Notes under the pieces: generated by a model
Databases searched by the model: none
Seen by the model: the letters and a program-made list of their open reading frames with translations, nothing else
Told to the model about the DNA's origin: nothing
In this document: one piece after another, positions 17,550 through 27,172 of the stretch
How positions within the stretch are numbered: position 1 is the first letter of the stretch
How the letters are laid out: each line of letters begins with the position of its first letter
From: Alteromonadaceae bacterium
Lineage (GTDB): Bacteria; Pseudomonadota; Gammaproteobacteria; Enterobacterales; Alteromonadaceae
Reading direction: 5' to 3'
Assembly: GCA_013373625.1 (NCBI GenBank)
Contig: JABXHM010000037.1
Coordinates: 1-55,001, forward strand
DNA length: 55,001 nt
Made by a program: the position numbers and the translations under genes

Positions 17550-18746
17550 GTGTTTGAAGTGCTACCCCAACTATCCCCGGATCCCATTCTTGGTTTGTCT
17601 GCTGCATTTAAACAGGACACCAACGCCAATAAGATTGATTTAGGCGTTGGCGTTTATAAAGATGAGCAAGGCAACACACCTATTCTTTCAGCGGTAGCCA
17701 AAGCGCAGCATATTCTGTTGCAGCGTGAAACTTCAAAAACCTATATTACCCCTCAGGGTGTGCAAGGTTATATAGACGGCATGCTGTCTCTGATACTGGG
17801 CGATAAAAGCCCGGTTGTGCTGGCTGACCGCGTAGCGGCTGTACAAGCACCTGGTGGTTGTGGCTCTTTGCGTATTTTAGCTGAGTTATTAACCCGCGTT
17901 AATAAAGATACCAAGGTGTGGGTGAGCGATCCTACCTGGGCAAACCATATTCCTTTGATTGGCAATGCCGGTCTGGCCATCGATACCTATCCCTATTTTG
18001 ACAAAGCGACGGCTTCGATTCGCTTTGATGCCATGCTCGATACACTGAAAAAAGTCGAAAAAGGCGACGTGGTCCTGTTACATGGATGCTGCCACAACCC
18101 TACCGGTGCAGATTTGACTCACGAGCAGTGGCAGGCAGTTATGGAAGTGGCTAAAGAGCGTGAATTCCTGCCGTTTGTTGATATCGCCTATCAGGGGTTT
18201 GGTGACGGTATTGAGGAAGACGCCTATGGCGTGCGTTTGTTATGTGAAAACTTACCTGAAGTGATTATTGCCGCGTCATGCAGTAAAAACTTTGGTTTGT
18301 ATCGCGAGCGCGTGGGTCTGGCAGCCATTGTCACAGCAGATTCAAAAACGAAATCAATTGCCCAGGCTCAAATACAAAACGTTGCCCGTGGCATCTACTC
18401 TATGCCACCAAGTTACGGTGGTGCATTAGTTGATATTATCTTATCTGACGTGGCCCTCAAACAAGAGTGGGAAACTGAAGTTAATGAAATGCGTAACCGT
18501 ATGCGTACTTTGCGTAGCCTGCTGGTAGACAAACTAAGTGAATATGGTGCTCAAAAAGACTTTAGTTTTGTTAATCAGCAAAAAGGGATGTTTTCGTTTC
18601 TTTGCATCACGCCTGAGCAAGTGCAAAAAATGCGCAGCGAACACAGCGTTTACTTTGTTGATTCAAGCCGCGTAAATATAGCCGGCATCAGCTTATCCAA
18701 CGTTGATGATATGGCCAAAGCAATGGTTTCTGTTATCAACAACTAA
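17550..18746 (+). CDS. Aspartate/aromatic amino acid aminotransferase (class I, TyrB/AspC type)
   Basis: The protein has 398 residues. It starts with GTG, with AGAGGA 6-8 nt upstream. Family landmarks are the N-terminus DPILGLSAAFKQD, LGVGVYKDE, HGCCHNPTGADL, VDIAYQGFGDG, the PLP lysine in ASCSKNFGLYRERVG, and the substrate-binding Arg near the C-terminus in SSRVNIAGIS. The HGCCHNPTGAD spelling and length are those of the AspC/TyrB group. These enzymes transfer the amino group between glutamate and oxaloacetate or aromatic keto acids. Which substrate dominates cannot be told from sequence. A bidirectional terminator follows. Confidence 0.9.
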   Translation: MFEVLPQLSPDPILGLSAAFKQDTNANKIDLGVGVYKDEQGNTPILSAVAKAQHILLQRETSKTYITPQGVQGYIDGMLSLILGDKSPVVLADRVAAVQAPGGCGSLRILAELLTRVNKDTKVWVSDPTWANHIPLIGNAGLAIDTYPYFDKATASIRFDAMLDTLKKVEKGDVVLLHGCCHNPTGADLTHEQWQAVMEVAKEREFLPFVDIAYQGFGDGIEEDAYGVRLLCENLPEVIIAASCSKNFGLYRERVGLAAIVTADSKTKSIAQAQIQNVARGIYSMPPSYGGALVDIILSDVALKQEWETEVNEMRNRMRTLRSLLVDKLSEYGAQKDFSFVNQQKGMFSFLCITPEQVQKMRSEHSVYFVDSSRVNIAGISLSNVDDMAKAMVSVINN

Positions 18747-18770
18747 GCTATAAGCGAGCATGATTACACA

Positions 18771-18800
18771 AAAAAGCCTTTAATATTAAAGGCTTTTTTT
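18771..18800. terminator. Bidirectional terminator
   Basis: The near-perfect palindrome AAAAAGCCTTTAAT / ATTAAAGGCTTTTT is flanked by T-runs on both strands. It lies between the convergent aminotransferase and hydrolase genes. Confidence 0.88.
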
Positions 18801-18866
18801 TATTCTAAGCGTGAGTTTGTGCGGCCATGGCATTTTGTCATGCCAGTACACGTTAAATGGTCAGCG

Positions 18867-19373
18867 CTACGAAGCTTGATCAGTTAGTCGCTCAAACAAA
18901 AACTGCTTAAACAGCACACCAACCGCTTTCAATGAGTCATTCAAACGGTGATCACCGGGGATCAGGTGCAGCGTTGCATTTTGCTGCTTAGCAAAGGCCA
19001 TGATGTTTTCAGCCGGAATAATTTCGTCCTGCCATCCATGTACGCAAGTCACCGGACACAAAACAGGATAATCCTGCACACTATAACCTGGCATACCTAC
19101 CGCTGGAGCAAGCAAAAAAATACCTTTAACCGGTTTTTCCAGTGCGGCTACCAAAGAAACGTAGCCCCCCATGCTCGAACCAACCAATAACACTTCAGGA
19201 TCATCATCAGATAAAATGCCGGTCAGTTGCTCTACCCGCAACTCAGGATCAAGCGTATCGCTGTAATCAATGCTGTCTATCTGACAACCCATTTGCTCAG
19301 CAATACCAGCCAGGTATTTTATTTTGGCTCCCCAGGGACCACTCTCTTTACCATGCGAAAAAATAACCTTCAC
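18867..19373 (-). CDS. Small alpha/beta hydrolase (RBBP9/YdeN-like)
   Basis: The protein has 168 residues. The GTG at 19373 is preferred because AAGGAG lies 6 nt before it and relatives begin MKVIFSHGKESGPWG. An ATG two codons earlier sits directly against that Shine-Dalgarno sequence. The nucleophile elbow is GSSMGG (Ser about 67), the acid Asp is in GWQDEIIP, and the base His is in GDHRLND, a complete catalytic triad. Proteins of this size lack a lid domain. The substrate is unknown; it may be an esterase or thioesterase. It is cytoplasmic and appears monocistronic. Confidence 0.85.
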   Translation of the reverse strand: MKVIFSHGKESGPWGAKIKYLAGIAEQMGCQIDSIDYSDTLDPELRVEQLTGILSDDDPEVLLVGSSMGGYVSLVAALEKPVKGIFLLAPAVGMPGYSVQDYPVLCPVTCVHGWQDEIIPAENIMAFAKQQNATLHLIPGDHRLNDSLKAVGVLFKQFLFERLTDQAS

Positions 19374-19489
19374 ATACATCTCCTTTTTGTGAACAATTAT
19401 CCGCGATCCAAAGTAAATAACAATGGTATTTATCGTACCGTATACCGTATTTTAATGACAATTTGTCGCTACCGCGTAGTGTAACGCCA

Positions 19490-19855
19490 TTATGCAGCGT
19501 TCACTTGCTTACGCCAGTAGGTTTGTTGTACTAACATCTGCAGTTTTTTACAGGCTTTTACGTATTTACTATCTCTTTGATAATAAACCTGTTCTATAAC
19601 CTGTCCGCGTTCATCAATTAAAAAACTGGCGAGCCTGGCTTTACGGTGAGGCAAATAAAACTGGTGCAATGTAATCATGCGGCTTTTGGGTAAATTTGAC
19701 AGTTTTTGATAAAAACAAAACGGTAACTTAAGCGCTACTGCACGTTTGTCACCACCGTGCAATAACAACACATTCTGAAACGCATCGTGGTATTCATCTG
19801 CTCGCACACCAAAACGAGCAATGAGACTGTCTATTGTTTTTAATCCTGTTTCCAT
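19490..19855 (-). CDS. Unrecognised small protein (121 aa)
   Basis: The start is the ATG at 19855, with GAGAG 8 nt upstream; a longer frame opens at 19909 but lacks a good Shine-Dalgarno sequence. It is a basic protein of 121 residues with no signal peptide or membrane segment. It has two strand-like stretches (RMITLHQFYLP and ARLASFLIDERGQVIEQVYYQ) and a Lys/Arg-rich C-terminal helix. I do not recognise the family and no catalytic motif stands out. It stands alone between oppositely transcribed regions, with a 14-bp palindrome upstream that could be an operator. Confidence 0.6.
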   Translation of the reverse strand: METGLKTIDSLIARFGVRADEYHDAFQNVLLLHGGDKRAVALKLPFCFYQKLSNLPKSRMITLHQFYLPHRKARLASFLIDERGQVIEQVYYQRDSKYVKACKKLQMLVQQTYWRKQVNAA

Positions 19856-19931
19856 AACAATACTCTCAAACACTGTACACCCAAACAGTACTGTATAATT
19901 TATCAGCATTCAAGGTTTTTTGTGATTTATT

Positions 19932-19945
19932 TTAAACCGGTTTAA
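19932..19945. promoter_or_regulatory. Perfect 14-bp palindrome, possible operator
   Basis: TTAAACCGGTTTAA is self-complementary and lies 77 bp upstream of the orphan gene's start. The remaining sequence up to the RND terminator (19946-20108) shows nothing clear. Confidence 0.3.
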
Positions 19946-20108
19946 TTGAGGTCTGTTTTTTTCATTCAACGCAGGTCGTGGGCGTAATATGACCAGACCA
20001 ACTGTCTGCATCGACTTACTGCCAGCCATCTTATGCTATCAGGCAGGGTGACTGGATGAATTAGTATTGAAAAGCAGAGACAAGAAACGTAAAACCGGGG
20101 CAAATAAT

Positions 20109-20131
20109 AAGGCCAGCATTACGCTGGCCTT
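20109..20131 (-). terminator. Terminator of the adaptor-permease operon
   Basis: The stem AAGGCCAGC / GCTGGCCTT has an ATTAC loop and is followed on the minus strand by TTATTATTT. It lies about 40 bp after the RND permease stop. Confidence 0.7.
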
Positions 20132-20170
20132 CATTGAGCAATGATTTATAAATCACAGGGTGGATAATTA

Positions 20171-23100
20171 CTACTTTGATATCACTTCTGACTGACGATC
20201 AGCAGACAAGGTTGTCGATTTCCTGCTTCTTGTCAGGCCCTGTTTGATATCATCCAGAATCACATACAGCGCAGGTACCAGTAACAGTGTTATCACCGTC
20301 GCAAATAAAATACCAAAGGCCAGAGAGATTGCCATTGGAATAACCACCTGCGCCTGCAAGCTACGCTCAAACATAATCGGCACAAGTCCCATAAATGTCG
20401 TGAGCGAGGTTAGTACAATCGCTCTGAAACGCTGTGTACCGGCGCTAATAGCAGCATCCAGCATACGGTGCCCTTCTTCACGCGCGCGGTTAACAAAATC
20501 CACCATAATCAGGCTGTCATTTACCACCACCCCGGATAACGCAATAATGCCGCAAATAGACAATACACTTACCGCGTGACCAAGCATTAAGTGGCCCAAT
20601 ATTGCCCCGACAATACCAAACGGAATAACCGACATTATGATTAAAGGCTGGCTATATGAGCGTAGCGGAACCGCTAATAACGCATAAATAGCAAACAAGG
20701 CAAATAACAGTCCCTGAGCCAGAGAGGTCATCGCTTCCATCTGCTCACGGGAATTACCCTGCAACTTAAACTCAACCCGAGGGTATTTCTGCATTATTTC
20801 AGGGATAACCCGGCTAATCATTTCCATGGTAACCTGGTTTGGCTCCACTAAGTCTTTATTGACGGCCGCAGAAATGGTCACAGAGCGCTGCCCATCTACC
20901 CGTATAATTGAGTCATAACCTTTACCCAGCTCAATATCGGCAACCTGTTCAAACGGCACATCCTGACCTGCTGGTGAGCGCACCCGCATGGTCTCCAGAT
21001 GACCAATCGAATTGCGCTGCTCCTGTGGATAACGCACCATCACCTTTATTTCTTCATCGTCTCGTTGTACGCGTTGTACCTCGGCACCATAAAAACCATA
21101 GCGCACTTGCTGACCGAGTTGTTGTAAAGTGATACCTAACGCTTCAGCCTGTGGTTTGAGTGATAACTGAATCTCATCAGCGCCACCGGCAAAGGTGTCG
21201 TTGATATCAGAGACACCATTGTACTCAGCAAGAGCGTTTTTCACTTCTGCGCTAATACTTTCCAGCGCGCCAATATCTGCTGAACTAAACTCAAAACTCA
21301 AATCAGAACCACCACCAGGGCCGCCTGGTGCAACAAAGCTTAACGTTTTAACGCCTGGTATCTCAGGCATGAGTTCGCGCCAACGGCGCTGTATTTCTGT
21401 ATCGGTGATGGCTCTTGATTCCCCTTTACTCAATTCAGCTAATACCATTCCGCCAAGAGAGCCCTGATTAAAGGCCACTGAGTGACTGATTACGCCAGCC
21501 CCGGTTTCGCGTTGAATTTGTGCGTCCATCTGGTTCATCGCACTAAGCAGAGTATCTAATGCTTTATCACGTTGAGTTAATGACGAACCGGGCTCAAGCT
21601 CTACCGAAGCCTGTACAAAATCACTCGGTATCGTTGGGAAAAACACAAACCGGACCCAATCCCCCTTAAACATACCAAAGGTGAGGATCAACATACTGAC
21701 AAATGCCGCTAAAGTGACATATCTGAATTTCACTGCTTTGGCTAAAAAAGGCGCGTAAATGTTAGTAATAAAGGTTTTAATGCCCTCACTAAAGTAATCC
21801 CTGAAGCGTTGTAATTTATTGGCTTTAGCGGGATCGTAAGGCTTTAGTTTCATGTGGGCCAAATGAGCCGGTAATATAAGCTTTGATTCAATTAAAGAAA
21901 ATAACAGACACACGATGACGACCAGGCCTATCGTTTTCCAGATAACACCGAAAGGTCCGGATACCATTAACATTGGCGAAAAGGCCGCAACCGTTGTTAA
22001 TACACCAAAGGTTGCCGGCATCGCCACCTTTTTAACCCCGGCGATGACGTTATCGGTGCTATGGCCTTTAGCGTCAATTTCAGAATAGGCCGACTCTCCC
22101 ATAATAATGGCATCATCCACCACTATGCCGAGCACGAGAATAAAGGCAAACAGGCTGAGCATGTTAATTGAAACGCCCAGCGCATCAAGTGGCAGGATCA
22201 TTAGCGTACCTAAAAAACACACGGGTAAACCAACCATTACCCAAAATGCCAGTTTGATCTTTAAAAACAATGACAATACTAAAAACACCAGTACCCCACC
22301 CCAAAACATATTTTCGAGCATCATGTTTAAGCGATCAGCCAAATAAAATGAGGCATCGCCCCAGGCGTCGGCATTTATGTTGGCGGGAAATTTTGGTTTT
22401 TGTTTCTCCAGATAGTTATTTACTTCTTTGGAAATTTCCAACGCATTCTGATCACCAACCGCTTTCACCCGCACATTGACGGCAGGTTGATTATCAAATA
22501 AGGCGTACGGCGAGTCCTCGACAAAACCATCATCAATAGTGGCGATATCGCCAAGTGTTAAGCGGCTACCATCAGGGCGGGTAAGTAGCACAATCTGAGC
22601 AAATTCCCAGCCTGTATATGCCTGACCCTTAGTGCGCAGTAAGATGTTGCCTGAGTCAGACTTAATTGCGCCGCCGGGCAAATCGACCGAAGACGCACGA
22701 ATTGCATTCACGACTTCGGAAAATGTCAGGTTGTATTTTTGTAATGTATATTCAGAGAGTTCTACAGAGATTTCATAGTCGCGGTCACCCACCACTTGCA
22801 CGCTCGAGATCCCGGGCAAGTTAGCGACATCATCGCGCAGATCTTTGGCAAACTCTTTTAACTCACGTTCGTTCGCGTCGCCATAAACAGCTATCCACAA
22901 GACATCCTGTTGAAACTTAGTACGATACACAACCGGCTTTTCCGTATTGCCAGGAAATCTGGGAATCGCATCAACCTGTGATTTAACTTCGTCGAGTACC
23001 ACCTGAACGTCATAATCATCCTCAACCTGGATAGTCACCGAGCCCATGCCCTCTACGGCAGTCGCAGTGATCTGTTTAATTCCATCCAGATCTTTAATGG

Positions 23101-23329
23101 CGTCTTCAAGCTTAAGTAATACGCCTTCTTCTACTTCTTGAGGTGCTGCGCCAAGATAAGGCACGCGTACCGAAATGATGTTGACTTCAAAATTAGGAAA
23201 CACCTGCTTTTGAATAGACATAGCGCCGAATATTCCGCCAACCAGCAGAATCCACATCAACAAATTGGCGGCGACATTGTTGCGGGCAAACCAGGCTATC
23301 AAACCTGTCTGGGTATTATAGTGCTGCAT
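20171..23329 (-). CDS. RND efflux permease (AcrB/HAE1 superfamily)
   Basis: The protein has 1052 residues with an N-terminal TM1 (about 15-38), a large periplasmic loop, TM2-TM6, a second periplasmic loop and TM7-TM12. The TM4 proton-relay region reads VLGIVVDDAIIMGES, keeping both acidic residues. TM10 reads SGVVVNDSLIMVD, without the lysine seen in E. coli AcrB. The pump would work by proton exchange with the adjacent adaptor; no outer-membrane channel gene is near. GGAGC precedes the ATG and the gap to the adaptor is 3 bp. The substrate is unknown. C-terminal residues after TM12 are short and polar. Confidence 0.92.
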   Translation of the reverse strand: MQHYNTQTGLIAWFARNNVAANLLMWILLVGGIFGAMSIQKQVFPNFEVNIISVRVPYLGAAPQEVEEGVLLKLEDAIKDLDGIKQITATAVEGMGSVTIQVEDDYDVQVVLDEVKSQVDAIPRFPGNTEKPVVYRTKFQQDVLWIAVYGDANERELKEFAKDLRDDVANLPGISSVQVVGDRDYEISVELSEYTLQKYNLTFSEVVNAIRASSVDLPGGAIKSDSGNILLRTKGQAYTGWEFAQIVLLTRPDGSRLTLGDIATIDDGFVEDSPYALFDNQPAVNVRVKAVGDQNALEISKEVNNYLEKQKPKFPANINADAWGDASFYLADRLNMMLENMFWGGVLVFLVLSLFLKIKLAFWVMVGLPVCFLGTLMILPLDALGVSINMLSLFAFILVLGIVVDDAIIMGESAYSEIDAKGHSTDNVIAGVKKVAMPATFGVLTTVAAFSPMLMVSGPFGVIWKTIGLVVIVCLLFSLIESKLILPAHLAHMKLKPYDPAKANKLQRFRDYFSEGIKTFITNIYAPFLAKAVKFRYVTLAAFVSMLILTFGMFKGDWVRFVFFPTIPSDFVQASVELEPGSSLTQRDKALDTLLSAMNQMDAQIQRETGAGVISHSVAFNQGSLGGMVLAELSKGESRAITDTEIQRRWRELMPEIPGVKTLSFVAPGGPGGGSDLSFEFSSADIGALESISAEVKNALAEYNGVSDINDTFAGGADEIQLSLKPQAEALGITLQQLGQQVRYGFYGAEVQRVQRDDEEIKVMVRYPQEQRNSIGHLETMRVRSPAGQDVPFEQVADIELGKGYDSIIRVDGQRSVTISAAVNKDLVEPNQVTMEMISRVIPEIMQKYPRVEFKLQGNSREQMEAMTSLAQGLLFALFAIYALLAVPLRSYSQPLIIMSVIPFGIVGAILGHLMLGHAVSVLSICGIIALSGVVVNDSLIMVDFVNRAREEGHRMLDAAISAGTQRFRAIVLTSLTTFMGLVPIMFERSLQAQVVIPMAISLAFGILFATVITLLLVPALYVILDDIKQGLTRSRKSTTLSADRQSEVISK

Positions 23330-23332
23330 GAG

Positions 23333-24538
23333 TTAAGCTCCCGTATCCAACAAACTGTCTTCTGCAGGCTTGTCTTTTGTCGCCGGGTCAACTTCAGGTA
23401 ACCTTACAGGCATGCCATCATAAGGGTTAGGTACTGCACTTCGTACCACTTTATCACCATCCTCAATACCGGCCGAAATAAATACCGACTCCGGACTGGA
23501 GCGCGCCACAATCACTTCTTTTATCTGTAGTTCATTATTGTCGTCGACCACCAGAACGGTACCATCCAGACGCAATAAGTTGCGCGGCAACACAATCAGC
23601 GACTGTGCATCGGTACCGCTGATAACCGCTTTAACAAACTGGCCAAAGCGCAGAGGCGCTTCATGGGCGGTCGAACTACGAAGATAAGGGTCGTTGACTT
23701 CCACCACCGCATAAATTAATCGATTTGCAGTATCCAATACGCCTTCACTGCGTACTAACTTCCCTTGCCATTGCATTGATTTGCCGCCAACCACTGCACT
23801 CAGTGTTACCGGATTCTGCTTAGCAACACCCGCAGACAAGTCGATAAATGCCAGATCACTGTCAGTTAATGGCAGGCGTATTTCAGCAACATCAGTCGCG
23901 TAAATTTCACCAACCAGACTGCCCGTCCCGACAAATTGTCCTAAATCGATACTGCGTTCAACAACAATGCCGTCATACGGCGCTACCACTTGCGTGCGAC
24001 TTAAATTGCGCTGTGCTCTGGCCAGTTTTGCTTGTGCAGCTTTAACATTGGCCTGCTCTTTTGCCAGTTGAGGCTTACGCAAGCCCAGTTCCGGGGCCAC
24101 AACGTCGTTAACAGAACGCCATTCCTGCGCGGCAACTTTCCCGCGCGCCATTTCTTCCTGCAGTGCAGCTTCAGCTTGTGCCAACTCTGCTTCCGCCAAA
24201 CTCAACTCAGTTTGATAATCTTCTTGTTCTACCGTCAGTAACACATCACCCTTTTTAAACATGCCTCCCACTACAAAGTTGTCGGCAACAGAGACAACCC
24301 GACCACTGACCTGAATGGCGATGCTGGTTTTATGTTCTGGCTGAACATTACCCTGGCTGCTCACCGTAAACTCAACGTTTTCAGAATAAACGGGTTGAGC
24401 GTCGACCAGAAACGCTAATTCCTCGACCACTTTTTTCTCAGGCGGTTTTTTGCTGATAATCATTATAGTTGCCGCGATTGCCGCCACGACTAATAAAATT
24501 ATTGGCAGCGCTGATTTAACTAACGATGAAGACTTCAT
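23333..24538 (-). CDS. RND periplasmic adaptor (membrane fusion protein)
   Basis: The protein has 401 residues. An N-terminal transmembrane anchor (about 9-29) without a lipobox leads into a periplasmic HlyD/AcrA-type protein. It has a biotinyl-lipoyl-like half (VSSQGNVQPEHKTSIAIQ), an Ala/Glu-rich alpha-helical hairpin at about 105-170 (LAEAELAQAEAALQEE...), the second lipoyl half with VVAPYDGIVVERSIDLGQFV, and beta-barrel and membrane-proximal domains. It links the downstream permease to an outer-membrane channel encoded elsewhere. It is the first gene of a two-gene operon. No regulator gene is adjacent; the 263-bp upstream gap holds its promoter. Confidence 0.92.
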   Translation of the reverse strand: MKSSSLVKSALPIILLVVAAIAATIMIISKKPPEKKVVEELAFLVDAQPVYSENVEFTVSSQGNVQPEHKTSIAIQVSGRVVSVADNFVVGGMFKKGDVLLTVEQEDYQTELSLAEAELAQAEAALQEEMARGKVAAQEWRSVNDVVAPELGLRKPQLAKEQANVKAAQAKLARAQRNLSRTQVVAPYDGIVVERSIDLGQFVGTGSLVGEIYATDVAEIRLPLTDSDLAFIDLSAGVAKQNPVTLSAVVGGKSMQWQGKLVRSEGVLDTANRLIYAVVEVNDPYLRSSTAHEAPLRFGQFVKAVISGTDAQSLIVLPRNLLRLDGTVLVVDDNNELQIKEVIVARSSPESVFISAGIEDGDKVVRSAVPNPYDGMPVRLPEVDPATKDKPAEDSLLDTGA

Positions 24539-24801
24539 TTATTATTTACCCGGTAATGCCAGTCATTGCTGCGTAAGCACGCAACTTTACTATTACTATA
24601 TTTTTGTATCGTCAATTCTACGATGTGACAGACTATTTTGCTTCACTAACTTTGTTAACAAATGTAACGGATCTGCAATTGCCTTGTTGTTGTTTTAAAG
24701 GGTATGAAAAATGCCTGCATAGCGTTTATGACTACTTGAATTGCTGACTTTTTGAGCGTAATTTAAATTATGATGCAAATTGTTGAGCAGGAGAGAAAAC
24801 A

Positions 24802-25110
24802 ATGAGTCTTAAAAAGCAATATTTAAAATCAAAGCCGGTATGTAAAGTCACCTTTAAACTTAAAGCTTCTGAGGCTGGCAGTGCGTCAACAGCCAAGCTC
24901 ATCGGCGACTTTAACGCGTGGGATATCGCAGCTGAACCGATGAAAAAACTAAAGAATGGTGATTTCACTCAAACCCTGAATTTACCGGCAGATGCCGAAT
25001 ACCAATTTCGTTATTTGCTCGACGACACCACCTGGGAAAACGACTGGGATGCCGACGGGTATCAACCATCGCCAGTGAGCTTGGATGACAATTCAGTAGT
25101 GCGCGTTTAA
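24802..25110 (+). CDS. Isoamylase early-set / CBM48-like domain protein
   Basis: This 102-residue cytoplasmic protein is a single immunoglobulin-like beta-sandwich. The characteristic pieces are VTFKLKAS, AKLIGDFNAWD (the conserved GDFNxW of glycogen-binding CBM48 domains), the strand DFTQTLNLPADAEYQFRYLLDD and WENDWDADGYQPSP. Proteins like this bind alpha-glucan or, as in AMPK, act as glycogen sensors; no glycogen genes are nearby. The function is therefore unassigned beyond likely carbohydrate or protein binding. AGGAG precedes the ATG. An inverted repeat downstream may terminate it. Confidence 0.85.
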   Translation: MSLKKQYLKSKPVCKVTFKLKASEAGSASTAKLIGDFNAWDIAAEPMKKLKNGDFTQTLNLPADAEYQFRYLLDDTTWENDWDADGYQPSPVSLDDNSVVRV

Positions 25111-25141
25111 CCCCTGCTTTATTGGATATGAGTTGTTGAAT

Positions 25142-25181
25142 AAATGTCCCGCAGCTACACCAAACACCGGGACATTTATTA
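25142..25181 (+). terminator. Possible terminator
   Basis: The 10-bp inverted repeat AAATGTCCCG / CGGGACATTT has a 16-nt loop and is followed by ATTAAATT. The large loop and weak T-run make this moderate. It separates the convergent CBM48 and etfA genes. Confidence 0.5.
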
Positions 25182-25213
25182 AATTCATTTTAAGTAACGG
25201 GTAATTCTACGCA

Positions 25214-26143
25214 TTATGTCAATGCGCTATCCAATTCTGGTAACGCAATAAACAAATCAGCAACCAGGCCGTAATCCGCCACCTGAAAAATGGGCGCTTC
25301 GGGATCTTTGTTAATTGCCACTATTACCTTCGCGTCTTTCATACCTGCCAGATGCTGAATGGCGCCGGAGATACCTACCGCTATGTACAATTGTGGCGCC
25401 ACAATTTTACCGGTTTGTCCGACCTGCATGTCGTTGGGCACAAAGCCAGCGTCAACCGCAGCGCGGCTAGCGCCAACCGCCGCCCCTAATTTGTCAGCAA
25501 TACTCTCCAGCATAGAGAAGTTTTCACCATCCTGCATACCACGCCCACCAGATATCACAATATTCGCAGCGGTTAATTCCGGACGTTCTGATTTTGTCAT
25601 TTCAGCGTGTTCAAAAGTTACCTGTTGGTTTTCTATAACGGTATCAAGCTCAACCAAAGGGGCATCGTTACCCTCTGCTGCGGCATCAAACGCTGACACA
25701 CGCACAGTCATTACTTTTATGCTGTCTTGGCTTTGTACGGTGGCTATCGCATTACCAGCATAAATCGGCCTGATAAAAGTGTCGGCACTTTCTATCGCGA
25801 TCACGTCCGATATTTGCGCGACATCCAACAGTGCCGCAACACGTGGCATAAAGTTTTTACCTGTGGTGGTTGCTGCAGCCACAACATGGGAATAATTGTC
25901 CGCCAAACTAACAACCAACGCGCCAATATTTTCAGCCAACTGATAAGCATAGGCTTCATTATCTGCAACAAACACCTCGCTGACGCCCTCGACAGATGCA
26001 GCCTGCCTTGCAACCGCACCACACTGATGGCCGGCCACCAATATATGTACCTTTTCACCCAACTGCAGCGCAGCGGTGACCAGTTTGTGCGTTTCTGTTT
26101 TTAGCTGTGCGTTATCGTGCTCTGCGTAAACTAATATACTCAT
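25214..26143 (-). CDS. etfA: Electron transfer flavoprotein subunit alpha
   Basis: The protein has 309 residues. The C-terminal FAD-binding region is diagnostic: [53 protein letters not shown]. With EtfB it forms a soluble heterodimer that carries electrons from acyl-CoA dehydrogenases to ETF:quinone oxidoreductase. It overlaps the etfB stop by 4 bp (ATGA). The oxidoreductase gene lies divergently upstream, completing the set. Confidence 0.95.
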   Translation of the reverse strand: MSILVYAEHDNAQLKTETHKLVTAALQLGEKVHILVAGHQCGAVARQAASVEGVSEVFVADNEAYAYQLAENIGALVVSLADNYSHVVAAATTTGKNFMPRVAALLDVAQISDVIAIESADTFIRPIYAGNAIATVQSQDSIKVMTVRVSAFDAAAEGNDAPLVELDTVIENQQVTFEHAEMTKSERPELTAANIVISGGRGMQDGENFSMLESIADKLGAAVGASRAAVDAGFVPNDMQVGQTGKIVAPQLYIAVGISGAIQHLAGMKDAKVIVAINKDPEAPIFQVADYGLVADLFIALPELDSALT

Positions 26144-26892
26144 GAGATCACCTTCGCTTCATTGCGCAGTTTAGTAAGGAGTTCAGCTACATTCTCAACC
26201 ATGACACCAGCAGCTCGGACAGGCGGCGGCGTCACTTTCAATGTACTAATTCTTGATGTGATATCTACGCCAAGCTCTTCCGTAGTCATAACCGCCAGCG
26301 GCTTACGTTTGGCTTTCATAATATCGGGTAATTTAGCAAAGCGAGGTTCGTTTAAACGCAAGTCAGTGGTAACAACAGCCGGTAAACTCAGAGTTAATGT
26401 TTGTAATCCGCCATCAATTTCGCGAGTTACCTGCACACTTTGTCCGGCAACATTTACTTTGGATGCAAACGTCCCCTGGGGCATGTCAGTTAAGGCTGCC
26501 AACATTTGACCGGTTTGGTTATTGTCTGAGTCAATGGCCTGTTTACCAATAATAACCAGGCCAGGAGACTCTTGCTCAACGACTTTGGCCAATAGTTTAG
26601 CAACCTGCAATGACTCCGGAAATTCATTACATTCAATATGAATACCACGATCTGCACCCAGCGCCATCGCGTTACGCATTTGTTCCTGACAAGCTTTAGG
26701 GCCGATACTCACCACAATGACTTCGCTCGCAATGCCCTGCTCTTTTAAACGCACGGCTTCTTCTACCGCGATTTCACAAAATGGATTCATCGCCATTTTC
26801 GCATTAGTGAGATCAACACCCGTCTGGTCAGATTTCACTCTCACTTTGACGTTGTAATCAATCACCCTTTTCACCGGAACCAGTACTTTCAT
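26140..26892 (-). CDS. etfB: Electron transfer flavoprotein subunit beta
   Basis: The protein has 250 residues. Family signatures are [20 protein letters not shown] at the start, [24 protein letters not shown] and [15 protein letters not shown]. The AMP-binding subunit pairs with EtfA. AGAGG precedes the ATG. The shared 280-bp gap with etfD contains an 18-bp palindrome likely to control both directions. Confidence 0.95.
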   Translation of the reverse strand: MKVLVPVKRVIDYNVKVRVKSDQTGVDLTNAKMAMNPFCEIAVEEAVRLKEQGIASEVIVVSIGPKACQEQMRNAMALGADRGIHIECNEFPESLQVAKLLAKVVEQESPGLVIIGKQAIDSDNNQTGQMLAALTDMPQGTFASKVNVAGQSVQVTREIDGGLQTLTLSLPAVVTTDLRLNEPRFAKLPDIMKAKRKPLAVMTTEELGVDITSRISTLKVTPPPVRAAGVMVENVAELLTKLRNEAKVIS

Positions 26893-27045
26893 ATAAGCCT
26901 CTTTTTACATCTGCACACTGTCATTGCTTACTTCATTGACATCAATCAAACACGATCTGGTAACGCATAAAGGCGTTAGCAATATCAAGTGTCAAAATTC
27001 AATTACAACATTTCAGCAACATTATTATCATAAAATTTACTTCCA

Positions 27046-27063
27046 GTTGACGTTAACGTCAAC
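27046..27063. promoter_or_regulatory. Perfect 18-bp palindrome in the etfBA-etfD divergent promoter
   Basis: GTTGACGTTAACGTCAAC is fully self-complementary. It lies midway between the etfB start and the etfD ATG, 110 bp upstream of the latter. It resembles the ACGT-containing palindromes that I recall for LiuR, the MerR-family regulator of branched-chain amino-acid and acyl-CoA catabolism; that resemblance is from memory only. Confidence 0.65.
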
Positions 27064-27172
27064 CTGGTTTAGGTTGACCGGATATAAATTAAACATAGTA
27101 AGTGGCAAAAATGGTTGCCACTAAGTGCCTGAACGGCCGCTATTAGTATGCCTAATACAGAGGAGTCTTGGT

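Noticed and set aside
24608..24624. ATCGT-N7-ACGAT repeat upstream of the RND adaptor at 24538
   Set aside because: Arms of five bases are expected by chance in a gap of this size.
27125..27172. Longer N-terminus for the ETF:quinone oxidoreductase
   Set aside because: The strong GAGGAG site and the family start fit the ATG at 27173.
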